Positions 44,290-54,150 of a stretch of DNA of 64,000 nucleotides are shown piece after piece. Numbering within the stretch: the stretch's first letter is position 1; each line of letters begins with the position of its first letter. This DNA is from Microbacterium capsulatum. GTDB taxonomy: Bacteria; Actinomycetota; Actinomycetes; Actinomycetales; Microbacteriaceae. The DNA is taken from contig NZ_JAVFCB010000011.1 in the NCBI RefSeq assembly GCF_030865425.1, forward strand, positions 1-64,000, read 5' to 3'. A program made the position numbers and the translations under genes. A model generated the notes under the pieces. The model saw only the letters and a list, made by a program, of their open reading frames with translations. It did not search any database and had not been told where the DNA came from.

Positions 44290-44396
44290 TCGTTGAGCGA
44301 GCGGAGCGAGACGTGCCGCATCGCCCGGCACCGCTCGTTGAGCGAGCGGGGCGAGACGCACTCCTCATCCGGTCGTTGAGCGAGCGGGGCGAGACG
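44290..44396 (+). repeat. Three direct copies of a class 1 half-repeat
   Basis: CGTTGAGCGAGCGGAGCGAG and close variants occur at about 44290-44313, 44334-44358 and 44372-44396 in the 293-bp gap after the LCP gene. Each is the outer half of the class 1 palindrome, here in direct orientation without the opposing arm. No other feature was seen in 44397-44566. Confidence 0.8.
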
Positions 44397-44566
44397 GAAC
44401 GTCGTGAGCTGCCGGCACATGCTGCTGTCGCGCAACGCATCCCCCGTTTGGCCTCGCCCCTCGCCTTGCTCGGCGCTGCGCACGGGGCGCTCGACGACTT
44501 GGGGCGCTCGATGACCCGGAGAAGGCACCCCGGTTGCGCCTGACGCGCTCCCTCACCGGGACGGGT

Positions 44567-46024
44567 TCAGGCGGCGGGGCGGAATCGTCTCGGCGGCGGA
44601 TCGATGTCGCCCCACAAGTACCGCAGCGGTAGGCGTTCCCGCAGCACACGCACACGCACAGCGGAATCATGCAGGACGAAGTCGCCGGGCCCGCACCCCG
44701 GAGTCCTCGCAGAGCGCGTGATCGTCCATCCGCCATGGTGAAGTTCCATGTGGTGGAATCTGCACAGCAGGATCCCTCGGTCGATGTCCGTGCGCCCCTG
44801 GTCGCGATGCCACTCGTCGATGTGATGCGCCTCGCAATATGACGCCGGCCGGTCGCAGCCGGTCCACCGGCACCCACCATCCCGGATCGCGAGCGCGACC
44901 CGCTGCCGAGCAGTGAACAGCCGCGACTCACGCCCCACGTCCAGTGGATTCCCGCATCCGTCGACGGTCACGGCCACCACACCGGTCTCGCACATTCGTC
45001 GCTCGGCAACGGCTGCGGGAAGCGCGGTCAGCCCGTCCTCCGTGAAGGCGACCGGGCCAGGAACGTCATCCGATGCGTCCACCCGCACGAGACGGAGCCC
45101 TGCCTGTCGCGTGCCGAAGACGGCTTCCGGCTCCGCGAGGGTTCCGGCGCGAACGACGTCCAGCAGCAGGTCATACGCGAGCTGCTCATTCGTGCGCGGA
45201 TCTTCCGCCAGTCCCATCGCGAGGGTCTTCTCGTCCGGGTCGACGAATCGGGGGCCTCCCCTCCGCGGACGCAGCGCGGCGGCGAAGATCGACTCCACGA
45301 ACGCGCCGCCCTCGTCATCGAACGCGATCGACGCCCGCCGCATCCCGTCGTGATCGAGGAACGTGCGGAACGATCGCCTCTCGAACCGGGCGAGGAACCT
45401 CTCCTCCGCGCCATGAGGATCCAGCAGATCCCGGATGGTCCGCGCCTGCGCCAGGAGCTCTTCCACGGTCCTACCCGCAGCTTCGTCGGTCAGCTGCAGC
45501 GCAGCGTGCTCCCACGCCTCGCTCGCACCGTCGGGCGGATCTCCGAGCCCTCGTCGTATCGCGTCGAACTGCGCCGACGACAACCTCTCCTCCCGCAGAG
45601 CGACGCTGAGGCAGGTGTACCACGGCGCCGCAGTCTCGTCCTGCCCGACCGCCACCTCTTCCGAAGGCTCACCCTGCACCGGCGCGGCGACGAGGGCCTC
45701 CCCGACGCGCACCTGCCTCGCGGCATCACCCTTCGTCACTCCCCCGAGCTCCTGCAGCAACGACACCGCGGACCGATGCCCCAGGCGCTGTGCGAGCCCC
45801 GAATGTCCGGACTCGCGATACGAGCGCTGGGCGATCACGCCCGCGCTGATGAGCTGGATCTGCTCGATCAGGCGCCCGACCTCGCCCGCCTCCCGCCGCA
45901 CCGCGACCGCCTCCTCGTCGCCGAGGTTCTCGATCACCACTTGCACATCGGATGCGGACGCACCCGCGCCGACCCGCCCCGCGAGGGTCGGGATCAGCGC
46001 CGTGATCGCATCGAAGGAAGCCAT
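44567..46024 (-). CDS. DUF222 / HNH endonuclease-domain protein
   Basis: A 485-residue protein with an N-terminal DUF222 region (about residues 40-330) and a C-terminal HNH nuclease motif: CRWTGCDRPASYCEAHHIDEWHRD (about residues 402-425) then DRGILLCRFHHMELHH (about 433-448). The Cys pairs and HH/N-H positions look intact. These proteins are abundant, multi-copy and variable in actinobacteria; they may be 13E12-type mobile or defence-linked nucleases, but their role is not established. A decayed copy of the 5' end of the same gene type lies at 47510-47562. Confidence 0.88.
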   Translation of the reverse strand: MASFDAITALIPTLAGRVGAGASASDVQVVIENLGDEEAVAVRREAGEVGRLIEQIQLISAGVIAQRSYRESGHSGLAQRLGHRSAVSLLQELGGVTKGDAARQVRVGEALVAAPVQGEPSEEVAVGQDETAAPWYTCLSVALREERLSSAQFDAIRRGLGDPPDGASEAWEHAALQLTDEAAGRTVEELLAQARTIRDLLDPHGAEERFLARFERRSFRTFLDHDGMRRASIAFDDEGGAFVESIFAAALRPRRGGPRFVDPDEKTLAMGLAEDPRTNEQLAYDLLLDVVRAGTLAEPEAVFGTRQAGLRLVRVDASDDVPGPVAFTEDGLTALPAAVAERRMCETGVVAVTVDGCGNPLDVGRESRLFTARQRVALAIRDGGCRWTGCDRPASYCEAHHIDEWHRDQGRTDIDRGILLCRFHHMELHHGGWTITRSARTPGCGPGDFVLHDSAVRVRVLRERLPLRYLWGDIDPPPRRFRPAA

Positions 46025-46184
46025 ACCCCATGGTCTCAGCCACCGCCGACATTCGAAGATCTGTTCGCAGGTTTGACCCTCGAAATCATGTCACAGAACG
46101 GTAACAACCGGTGAGCTGACCGACCACGGCGGCATTTCCACAGGCAGTCTGACGCGTCTCGCGCCGACGCCCTACGCTGGCGGA

Positions 46185-47453
46185 GTGACCGACCCGTTCG
46201 ATGATCTCGATCCCCGCGAACATCAGCCGCGCAGCCCTGGAGGATCCGCCTTCCCTGCAGGGTCCGCCTCCACTGCCGGATCGGCGCCCCCGGGAGGATC
46301 CGCCTTCGGCCCCGCCGCCGACCCCGGGTACGTGCCGCCGTCGAGCCAGCCGCATTTCGCGCCGTCCGCCACCGGCTTCGCCACCTGGCTCGTGCACCAG
46401 CCCGATGTCACGCCCGAGCTCTTCGAAGAGATGATGAGCACGTTCGAGGGGCTGCTCGTGGTCATGCGCGACGAGGGCCTGCGCCCGGATGTCCCGCAGC
46501 ATGTGGAGAGGCTCATCGAACTGCTGATCGCCGACGACGACGCGGCAGAGTCTGATCCGGATCTCTTCGACGACGCACTGTCGGCGCTCGACGGCTATCT
46601 GCACTTCCGCATCGAGAACTCCCGCGATCCGGAGGAGTGGGAGGACGTGCACGACGCCCTCGAGGAGGCGATGGCGGCGCACGACGACGCGGGGTTCGAC
46701 GACGCCCTGAACGAACTGCTGACCGAAGAGGATCCGGTTCCCGACGACGTCAAGCTGCGCGCGTACGCGGAGCTTCCGATCCTCCGCGCCATTCCCGACC
46801 TGCTGATGTGGATCGGCCGCGGACTGACGGTGACGGCGACCGGCGCGCTGCGTCGAGCCGACATCGAGTACGTCGAGGGCCTGCTGGGGCTTCGGGCTCA
46901 TGGAACGAACGAGCCGTGGTCGCCGCGCAGCGCCTCCGATCCCGACGCTCCGATCGCGGCGCGATCGATGCGCGACGTGCCGCTGCTCGAGGCGTGGTGG
47001 GAGTCGTTGCAGACGGCGCGCGTCATCGAACGCGACCGGTCGCAGATGCGCCCAGGGCCTGCGACGGAACGTGCGTCGACGGCGCTGACGCTCGAGGTGG
47101 CAGAAGAGGTGATCGGCTACTTCCTCGCGAACGCTGTCAGCGGATCCGGCTGGTTCAGCCCCGTGGCCGCCGAGGTCGCGGTCGAGATCATCGCGATGCT
47201 GATGTCGGCGATCGCTCCCGACCGGATCGCGCGGAATGCGGACCCCGACGAGCCGGCATCGATGCGTGACGAGGTGGTGGAGGGGCTCGCCGAGACGCGA
47301 CTCCGGGACCTCGCTTCGATGGGCCTGGTGGTTGCGGCGGCCGACGGAGGCTGGAGTGTCCCCGATGAGCTGCGCCACGTCGTCGCGCGCGCGACGGTCC
47401 TCGCGGCGACGCTGGTGATGGCCGGCGACGAATACGACGACAGGGAAGACTGA
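46185..47453 (+). CDS. Hypothetical protein with Gly/Ser/Ala-rich N-terminus
   Basis: A 422-residue protein of unknown function. Residues 15-50 contain four imperfect PGGSAFPAGSAS-type repeats; the rest is acidic and alpha-helical (MMSTFEGLLVVMRDEGL, DDALSALDGYL, LTLEVAEEVIGYF), with no membrane helix and no catalytic motif. It resembles a cytoplasmic scaffold or a partner protein more than an enzyme. It lies between the DUF222-HNH gene and the decayed HNH fragment and may have been carried with them. The GTG start at 46185 has GGCGGA just upstream. Confidence 0.6.
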   Translation: MTDPFDDLDPREHQPRSPGGSAFPAGSASTAGSAPPGGSAFGPAADPGYVPPSSQPHFAPSATGFATWLVHQPDVTPELFEEMMSTFEGLLVVMRDEGLRPDVPQHVERLIELLIADDDAAESDPDLFDDALSALDGYLHFRIENSRDPEEWEDVHDALEEAMAAHDDAGFDDALNELLTEEDPVPDDVKLRAYAELPILRAIPDLLMWIGRGLTVTATGALRRADIEYVEGLLGLRAHGTNEPWSPRSASDPDAPIAARSMRDVPLLEAWWESLQTARVIERDRSQMRPGPATERASTALTLEVAEEVIGYFLANAVSGSGWFSPVAAEVAVEIIAMLMSAIAPDRIARNADPDEPASMRDEVVEGLAETRLRDLASMGLVVAAADGGWSVPDELRHVVARATVLAATLVMAGDEYDDRED

Positions 47454-47509
47454 CCCGGAACCAGCCCCTGAGCCCGTAGGCCGAGTCCTTGAGCCCTCAA
47501 CTGCTGCGC

Positions 47510-47562
47510 CATCGCGTCGAAGGAGGCCGTACCCGATGGTGTCAGCGCGCCATCGACATTCA
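47510..47562 (-). pseudogene. Decayed 5' fragment of a DUF222-HNH gene
   Basis: This stretch is a diverged copy of 46002-46055, covering the leader and first codons of the intact DUF222-HNH gene. The start codon is lost (ATG to ACG, 47528-47530), and only about seven codons (Ala-Ser-Phe-Asp-Ala...) remain. It implies that a second copy once stood here or that recombination moved the intervening gene. Confidence 0.6.
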
Positions 47563-47597
47563 AACGAGTATCCGTAATCCGCGGAGGAAGAGGAGGG

Positions 47598-49892
47598 TCA
47601 CGGGGCGATAGCAGCCTGCTCCTCGTCGCCATCGATGCGCGCCGACACGACACGTTCTGCTGCGAGCCCCTCCCGAACCCGATCCACGACGCCGGGCTCA
47701 AGCGACCAGCGGGATCCCGATCCGGGCTGATCCTCCGCGACACCCCGCCCTTCAGCCGCTCCGTCTGGCCCGGGCTCCGGCCCACCATCGGCTTGCGATT
47801 CTCCCCGCTCATCGCCGCTGTCTTCCTCGACCGGGAGCCCGATGAGCGCGCGCAACCGATCCGGAGCGAGCCGTCGTGAAGGATCCGCGCGCCCTTCCTT
47901 GTCGAAGGACAGCCCCTCGAGCTGCAGCACCTCGATCACGGGGGCGCCGGCGTGCGAGCTGCCCGATGGCCACACGAACCCGGAGCTCGCCTCCCCCGTC
48001 CACCGCAGCACGCGCCAGGCCCCTTCAGGCGCAGCCTTCGCGAGACGCTGGCCCACGGCGACCGCGTGGCTGCCGATGACCGTCGCCGCCTCGTAGTAGG
48101 TCGTCCAATAGCCCGGTGGGATCGCCGCCGTCAGCTCGGCGAGCAGCGCCCAGCGGCGCTCGACATCGGTGGGATCGTCGTCGATGACGACGGGTCCGCG
48201 CCAACGGTCGATCACCCGATTCGCGAGGTGGTCGGCGCGTTCCCGAATCTGCGCAGCACCCCAGGTCGCCTTGCGCGCGATCTCCTGGTTATCTGGGATC
48301 GAGCTGTTCGACAATTCCAGGCGCTTCTCCGCGAACGGCCGATTGCTCAGCTCAGAGTTGTAGCCAGTGAGAGTCAGGTTGCCCAGCGTGTGCACCAGAC
48401 CCTCATAGACGAGGTCGAGGTCCTCGCCAGGTTCGAGCGACGCCCCGAACTCCTCGCGCCACACGTCGGTGAGAGTCTGCGGCAGCACGTGCTCGATCGT
48501 CGTGCCGTCGAAGATCGCCGATTCCTTGCGCCCGTGGAGCTCAAGGATCCACTCCAGAATCGTCCGCCTCTGCGCTGCGCGCCCGACCCAGTAGAAGTTG
48601 CGCGTCGCGATCGCCGTGCGCACCTGCTCATCGGACGCGAAGCGCCGGCGGCCGGTCGACAGGAACCGCAGCAGGAACACGGCCGGATCCGGCTCATCCA
48701 CGATGCGGTGCGCAGCATCGTTGAGGATGTCGCCCAGGCCCGATGCGGTGGCGCCGACGAGGAACCGGCGCACGAGGTACCCCTCCAGCGCGTCGAGGGC
48801 GTCGGCCACCTGGCTCGGCGTGAACGTCTTGCGCTGCCCCTCATCGAGGATCCGCACGATGAGCGCCTCCGCTCCCGCAGCGCCCCATCGCGCCGAGCGC
48901 CGCAGCAGCCGACGCACCACGGGATCGGGTTCCGCGCTCGGATTGCGGACGACCCGCAGGGAGCGCGCGGCGCGCTCGATGCGACGGAGGAATTCCTCGA
49001 CCCGCGTCGCATCCATTCCGACGATGCGCGCCTTCTGCGCGTCGAAGGTATCGGCGCGGCGCGTGGTCGGATCCTGCCAGAGCAGGTCGTACCAGAACAG
49101 ATTGACCAGGTCATCAGGGGAAAGACCATCCTGCAGGGGCTGCCAGATGGAGTCGTAGACCGCCTCCCCTCTGTCGCCGAGTCGCATGAAGACGAGGTTG
49201 CGGATGAGGTCGGCCTGCGTGAGCGGCAGACCGGTGTTGTTGAGCGACTCGAAGATCCGGTAGACGTTGTCGTCGTCCTGCGTCGTGATCGTGACGAAAT
49301 GGAGTCCGTTGAGCACAGCCTGCTGGATCTCGCTGGCGTCCGGATCCCCGCCATCGAGCCTGCCCAGCGCCCTGGCGAAGAAGCGGTACGCGTCGTCGAG
49401 GCGCGAATCCGGATCGTCGCGGTGCACTCCGCCCAGCATTCCGAGATAGAGCTGGCGATCGGCCTGCGTCGGCAGAAGCTTCCACTGCGCGTCGCCGCTC
49501 TGGAATCGGTTGGTCAGATAGGTCTCGTGGACCTCTGCGCGGCGCTGCGGATCGTCGATCGAATCCCAATGATCGCGGAGCGCGAGCAACAGAACACTAA
49601 GCGTCGTGAGCCGTTGCTGGCCGTCGACAACGGTGAACGTCGTCATCCCGCCCGGATCCGGCAGTCCTGCGGCAAGGACGAGTGACCCGGTGAAGTGCCC
49701 GTGGTTCGGCGCTGTGCGGCGCCGACGGGCAGTGTCGACGACGTCGTCCCATAGCTGTTCGTAGTGCACGTTCTCCCACGAGTACCGGCGCTGGTACAGC
49801 GGGATCAGGTAGCGGTTCCGACCCTCGAGCACGCGGCCGAGCGAGTATTCCTTGACGTCCACGAGAGCGAGTCTGGCAGACTGGGCGGACAT
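47598..49892 (-). CDS. GmrSD-like DUF262-DUF1524 nuclease with MGMT/ATL-like domain
   Basis: A 764-residue candidate type IV restriction/anti-phage protein. The N-terminal DUF262 (GmrS) NTPase/nicking domain has IPLYQRRYSW (about residue 30), VVDGQQRLTT (about 86) and FESLNNTGLPL (about 212). The DUF1524 (GmrD) HNH domain has IEHVLPQTL (about 465) and LGNLTLTGYNSELSN (about 500). From about residue 575 to 690 a segment IPPGYWTTYYEAATVIG...AVGQRLA...WRVLRWTGEAS resembles the DNA-binding domain of alkylguanine alkyltransferase-like proteins, without a PCH cysteine. The last 70 residues are acidic and Gly-rich. It follows the helicase gene by 32 nt. Confidence 0.8.
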   Translation of the reverse strand: MSAQSARLALVDVKEYSLGRVLEGRNRYLIPLYQRRYSWENVHYEQLWDDVVDTARRRRTAPNHGHFTGSLVLAAGLPDPGGMTTFTVVDGQQRLTTLSVLLLALRDHWDSIDDPQRRAEVHETYLTNRFQSGDAQWKLLPTQADRQLYLGMLGGVHRDDPDSRLDDAYRFFARALGRLDGGDPDASEIQQAVLNGLHFVTITTQDDDNVYRIFESLNNTGLPLTQADLIRNLVFMRLGDRGEAVYDSIWQPLQDGLSPDDLVNLFWYDLLWQDPTTRRADTFDAQKARIVGMDATRVEEFLRRIERAARSLRVVRNPSAEPDPVVRRLLRRSARWGAAGAEALIVRILDEGQRKTFTPSQVADALDALEGYLVRRFLVGATASGLGDILNDAAHRIVDEPDPAVFLLRFLSTGRRRFASDEQVRTAIATRNFYWVGRAAQRRTILEWILELHGRKESAIFDGTTIEHVLPQTLTDVWREEFGASLEPGEDLDLVYEGLVHTLGNLTLTGYNSELSNRPFAEKRLELSNSSIPDNQEIARKATWGAAQIRERADHLANRVIDRWRGPVVIDDDPTDVERRWALLAELTAAIPPGYWTTYYEAATVIGSHAVAVGQRLAKAAPEGAWRVLRWTGEASSGFVWPSGSSHAGAPVIEVLQLEGLSFDKEGRADPSRRLAPDRLRALIGLPVEEDSGDERGESQADGGPEPGPDGAAEGRGVAEDQPGSGSRWSLEPGVVDRVREGLAAERVVSARIDGDEEQAAIAP

Positions 49893-49924
49893 TCGCGGTG
49901 GGGCTGTCCGGGCTGTGCGGCCGG

Positions 49925-52462
49925 CTATCCGTCGACGGCCACCACGGTGTCGTACAGCCCGTAGTGCCGCAGGCCGTCATGAGATTCGATACCGGTGTAA
50001 GACAGGGAGGCGTCCTCGTACCGGCGGAATGCGAACACGGCCTGGTTCATATGACTGGCATTGAACACGCCCAACCCGACAAGCAGGTCGAAATCGGCTA
50101 CGGTCAAGCCTGTCACTGACTGGAACAGCTCAGGCTCGATCTTGGTGATGACGTCGTAAAGCGTGTTCTCGCGGAAGTCGGTGAGGTACATGAACGCGGG
50201 GATCCGAGTGGCGAACTTGATCAACTTCTCCTGGATCTGCTTCCGCTTGCTCTTGTACTCGTTCTCCTCCGCCGTGAGCTCCTTCTTCTCCGAAGGAGTG
50301 ACATCGTCGCCCTTTTCGGCCTTGGTCTTCGACACGGCCTCGCTCTTGTTGACGACGGTCTCGAAGACTTTGTCACCGAGTGCGCGGAAGCCCTCGATCT
50401 TCATCACGGCTGCCATGGCGGCCTCCGATCCCATGATCTTCTTCAAGGTGCCGTTGTCGACGTTCACGAGGACCGCCGACTCCCACTTGCGTGCGAGGAG
50501 GGTTGCAGATGTCCCCGACATCGCGATGTCGAGAATCCCGCCGGCGTCGACCTGGGTCATGTTCGACCCGTCATAGGCGAGGACCGGCAGGAAGCCGATG
50601 AGCTCCTCCACCGCCTTTTCGGGGTTGCGCGCCTCTGGGTTGAGCCCCCGGCCGTAGTCGCCGATTTGGCGAAGCGCTCGGGTCGGCGCGAAGTCGAAGA
50701 CGAAGCAGATCGGCTTGAGGATCTGCTCCTCGTTCGGGTCGTCCCCTTCGGGATTTCGGATCGTCCATGGTGACTGGACGCGGAACGCCGCTTGGAAGTA
50801 CGACTCCGGTGATTCGAGGTTGCGCAACATGAGGATCGATGACCACTGCGGCACTGTGACGCCGGTCGTCAGCTTGCCGACCGTCAACGTGATCGTTTTG
50901 GTGTCGAATCCGGATCCGATCGCATCTCGGACGGGCGGCAGAGCATCAAGACCCACTCCCACCCCGGAGGCCGAGACGTTCACCACCGTGTAGTCGTGCC
51001 AGAAGACGTTCTGCGGTTCCGCGAGAAGATTCGCCATCGCGGCACACGAAGATGTGCGCGGTAGCATCCACAGCGAGTGCTGCAGGTAGGGAAGTAGACG
51101 CACGTCTGAGTATGGGAACGGCGGCCTTGTCCCAGCTTTGAGCGCGTCGACTTGGGTCGGCAGATAAGAGCCGCGGATGATGTCCAGCCATTTCTGCACG
51201 TCTTGCTTGTGCACGAACTCGGCGTCCACCCCCGAGCCGGTCGCCTCGAAGAAGGCATTCAGATCGAACTCGTCGAACTCCCCCTGGCTGGCGATCGCGA
51301 TCAGCTCGTCAGGCACTTGATACGTCAGGAGCCGCATCTCGGGGAGGGCGGCGTAAGGATTGGGTTCTCCCGGATGCTCAGCCGCGAACGCCACCTTCGC
51401 CTGCTGCTCGTCGGTGTATGTCCAGTTGAAGATCTGCTCCTCGATGAAGGACCCGCCGGCGAGCGCCTTGAATGGGGTTCCTGACAGATAGAGGTAGGCA
51501 TTCGCGCGGATCGGAACGAATGCGTCTTCGTCGGCGTCGTTCTCTTCGAGTTCCGTCGTGAAGGTTTCCTGCGCGTCACTGAACTCGATCGCAAGTTCCT
51601 TCTTGCGCGTGCTGTCGTCTTCGCCGTCGAAGAGCTCCCTCGCTGCGTCCCGCCAGGCTCCGAAGTGGTACTCGTCGAACACCACGAGATCCCAAGCGAG
51701 CTCGGTGAGCCAAAGGTGCTTCGCTTTGAACCCGCCCGCCTTGTCGCGGCCAAGAAGGTCTTGAAACGAGCCGAAGAACACCAGCGGCATGTCTGGGTCC
51801 ACCGAGGAAGGGTCACCGCCCGTCTTCCGCGAGAGGTACTGCCATCCTTCGAAGTCGACGTGCGTGCGCAAGTCGGTGTCCCAAGCGTCCTCGACCGCAG
51901 GCTTGAAGGTCACGACGAGCACGCGCCTCGCGCCCATCCTCTTCGCGAGCTGGTAGGTCGTGAATGTCTTCCCGAAACGCATCTTCGCGTTCCAGAGGAA
52001 CTCTGGCGCTTTGTCAGGGTCGTCGTCCCAGATCGACCGGAAATACGCGAAGGTCTGCTCGACCGCATCCTGCTGCTCAGCCCGCATGGGGAATGTCGCG
52101 TGATGCGTCCCGGAGATTGCCTTGCCGCTGCGGATCTCCTCGAGCGCGGTCAAGATATCGTCCACGCCGCAGCGCATCCACTCGAGTTTGGGGTTCGTAA
52201 AGCCCTTCTTCTTCAGCCTCGCGCGCACCTCGAAGTCGGTGATGACGGTCCCGTCAACGCGATCTGCAGGCTCATCGAGCACGACCGTGTAGTTCTCGAT
52301 CGCCGCGGTCTTGAGTTGCTGCGCGACTCGAGTCTTTACGTTCTGCGTCGTCTGGCCAATCTTCAGTTGGCCCTCGTGCTCGGGATCGTGGATGGCGTAC
52401 GCATAGATCCGCGGGCGCGCCTCGAGTTTCGGGTGAAATAGCTCAACCTCCGCGATACTCAC
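49925..52462 (-). CDS. GIY-YIG nuclease-DEAD helicase fusion (restriction-type)
   Basis: An 845-residue protein. Residues about 15-60 contain a T5orf172-type GIY-YIG fold: RIYAYAIHDPEHEGQLKIGQT with KTRVAQQ. A superfamily 2 helicase follows: motif I is the variant NAKMRFGKTFTTYQLAKR (about residue 165), motif II VVFDEYHFG (about 270), motif III YLSGTPFKAL (about 328) and the C-terminal QAAFRVQSPW (about 560). A charged coiled-coil segment (EKKELTAEENEYKSKRKQ) lies near residue 715. It should translocate on DNA and cut it, as the restriction subunit for the two downstream-numbered methylases. Its ATG overlaps the methylase stop (ATGA). Confidence 0.82.
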   Translation of the reverse strand: MSIAEVELFHPKLEARPRIYAYAIHDPEHEGQLKIGQTTQNVKTRVAQQLKTAAIENYTVVLDEPADRVDGTVITDFEVRARLKKKGFTNPKLEWMRCGVDDILTALEEIRSGKAISGTHHATFPMRAEQQDAVEQTFAYFRSIWDDDPDKAPEFLWNAKMRFGKTFTTYQLAKRMGARRVLVVTFKPAVEDAWDTDLRTHVDFEGWQYLSRKTGGDPSSVDPDMPLVFFGSFQDLLGRDKAGGFKAKHLWLTELAWDLVVFDEYHFGAWRDAARELFDGEDDSTRKKELAIEFSDAQETFTTELEENDADEDAFVPIRANAYLYLSGTPFKALAGGSFIEEQIFNWTYTDEQQAKVAFAAEHPGEPNPYAALPEMRLLTYQVPDELIAIASQGEFDEFDLNAFFEATGSGVDAEFVHKQDVQKWLDIIRGSYLPTQVDALKAGTRPPFPYSDVRLLPYLQHSLWMLPRTSSCAAMANLLAEPQNVFWHDYTVVNVSASGVGVGLDALPPVRDAIGSGFDTKTITLTVGKLTTGVTVPQWSSILMLRNLESPESYFQAAFRVQSPWTIRNPEGDDPNEEQILKPICFVFDFAPTRALRQIGDYGRGLNPEARNPEKAVEELIGFLPVLAYDGSNMTQVDAGGILDIAMSGTSATLLARKWESAVLVNVDNGTLKKIMGSEAAMAAVMKIEGFRALGDKVFETVVNKSEAVSKTKAEKGDDVTPSEKKELTAEENEYKSKRKQIQEKLIKFATRIPAFMYLTDFRENTLYDVITKIEPELFQSVTGLTVADFDLLVGLGVFNASHMNQAVFAFRRYEDASLSYTGIESHDGLRHYGLYDTVVAVDG

Positions 52463-54150
52463 TTAAACGCTCCAGCCCAGGCGACTGGTTTGACAAACCG
52501 CGCCACGAACGCCTGATCTTCCGCAGTCAGCCCGTACTTTGTCGCAAGGTCCTCATCTGTCAGGATCTGCGAGAAATCCTGCAACGGGACAAATTGATAG
52601 ACCCCACGCGTCACATTGATCGAGACCCGCAAGAGCGACACCATGAACCGAAAGAAGGTCGTACTCATGTACTCAGCGGCAGCCCTTGCAGCGTTCTCGT
52701 CCGCGAACGGACCGACGGCAACATAGGTATCCGTTGCAGCGGAGCCAGGGCCAGCAACGATCGGCTTCGACAGCACCAAATGCGGGTAGTCGTCCGAGCC
52801 CGGACTGGCACGAGAGACGAAAAGCTTCCAAGAGTCGATGAGCTCGCCTCCCAGAGGCACTTCGTTCGGCGACGCGAAGCAAACGCCGCCGTTGCGGTAG
52901 ACAGTGACGCCGCCTCCTCTCGGACGGCCTTCTCCCTTGAAACTCGTCGGAAGACCAAATGGATTCCGAGAACTGACAAGATTCGAGAATCTGCGGTCGG
53001 TGGGAAGTGTCAGGTGACCCGTGACATCGGATCCCTCAACGGCAATCACCTTACGAAGGATTCTCACGCCTTCGTTGAACCGGAGGAAGGCGTCGTGCCC
53101 CGGCTCGATTAGCGGGCGAGACGCGATCGAGGTGGCGACGCCCTTCTCGTGGGTCACGACCGTCGCGTCGCCTCGGAATCCGTTCTCCCACAGGAAGTAG
53201 CAGATCCCACCACGGTTGTTAACACCGGGGAAAACGTCATTCGTGTCGGGGAAATCATGAAGCGCTCTGATTCCTCCGGAATGCAGCATCGACTCTCGGA
53301 AATCATTTAGACCTTTTCCACCTGCATACCAACGCGCGGGGATGACCATGGTCAACAATCTCGGATCCAGCGTCTTCGCCTGATCCACGAAGCGATCATA
53401 GATCGGTGCAGCACTTGCCCCATTTCCACCGTCGTCCAACTGGTATGGAGGGTTCCCGATTATGACGTCGAACTGCATGTCAGCTCCGAACAGCTCGGCA
53501 ATTCGAGCCTTGATGTTGTCGGTGTGGATGAAGGCATATGCGTGGGACTCGAGAGATTCATCGCGCCCGTAATCGGTCTCGGCAGCCCCGCAAAAGCGGC
53601 AGCGTCGGTTGCTGAAGACCACGACTTCCTCGCCCGTAAGCGAATCGACAGCGAACGAGCGTCTGCCGCCGGCCCAGGTATGTTCGGTTCGCTCGAACCA
53701 GATGTTGCCCCAGTCGCGGTCGAAGCTCGTGGCGATCGAGTGCTCGCCCGTCGCGTCCTTCGAGCAGTAGACGCTGCGCCTTGCGAGCAACGCGGTAAGT
53801 TGTGTGATTCCGATGCCGAAGACTTGCCGCGTCAGGATGTGGTCGACGCGCTCCTCCAGATCGGGAATCTGATCCGCAAGGCCGTCGACCAGCCGCTTCG
53901 TGATCTCTCTCAGAAAGACCCCGGATTTCGTGAATGGGTCAAGGAACGTCACGCTTGGATCCGCCCAGACTGTGGCTCCGCCGTTACGGTCTGCCCACGC
54001 GCGCTCGAGGGCGTCGAGCATCTGATTCGCAAGTTCGGGAGGCGTGAACACTTCGTCATTCGAGAGGTTCGCGATGCAGGTCAGCACGTCGGGGTTGTGT
54101 CCGACGCGCAACGCAAACGACGCCTTGCCTGCGATCATCGTGCCGCTCAT
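52459..54150 (-). CDS. N6-adenine DNA methylase B (Eco57I-type, NPPY)
   Basis: A 563-residue methyltransferase. It starts with an FTPPELANQMLDALE element (about residue 36) and a motif I-like loop FLDPFTKSGVFLREI (about 69), and has the catalytic motif IV IIGNPPYQLDDGG (about 228). The C-terminal 300 residues look like a target-recognition domain. It probably adds methyl groups to adenine at the system's recognition site so that the linked GIY-YIG helicase spares host DNA. Parts of the gene (52600-53500) are clearly less GC-rich than the genome, which points to recent acquisition. It overlaps the genes on both sides by 4 nt. Confidence 0.85.
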   Translation of the reverse strand: MSGTMIAGKASFALRVGHNPDVLTCIANLSNDEVFTPPELANQMLDALERAWADRNGGATVWADPSVTFLDPFTKSGVFLREITKRLVDGLADQIPDLEERVDHILTRQVFGIGITQLTALLARRSVYCSKDATGEHSIATSFDRDWGNIWFERTEHTWAGGRRSFAVDSLTGEEVVVFSNRRCRFCGAAETDYGRDESLESHAYAFIHTDNIKARIAELFGADMQFDVIIGNPPYQLDDGGNGASAAPIYDRFVDQAKTLDPRLLTMVIPARWYAGGKGLNDFRESMLHSGGIRALHDFPDTNDVFPGVNNRGGICYFLWENGFRGDATVVTHEKGVATSIASRPLIEPGHDAFLRFNEGVRILRKVIAVEGSDVTGHLTLPTDRRFSNLVSSRNPFGLPTSFKGEGRPRGGGVTVYRNGGVCFASPNEVPLGGELIDSWKLFVSRASPGSDDYPHLVLSKPIVAGPGSAATDTYVAVGPFADENAARAAAEYMSTTFFRFMVSLLRVSINVTRGVYQFVPLQDFSQILTDEDLATKYGLTAEDQAFVARFVKPVAWAGAFK

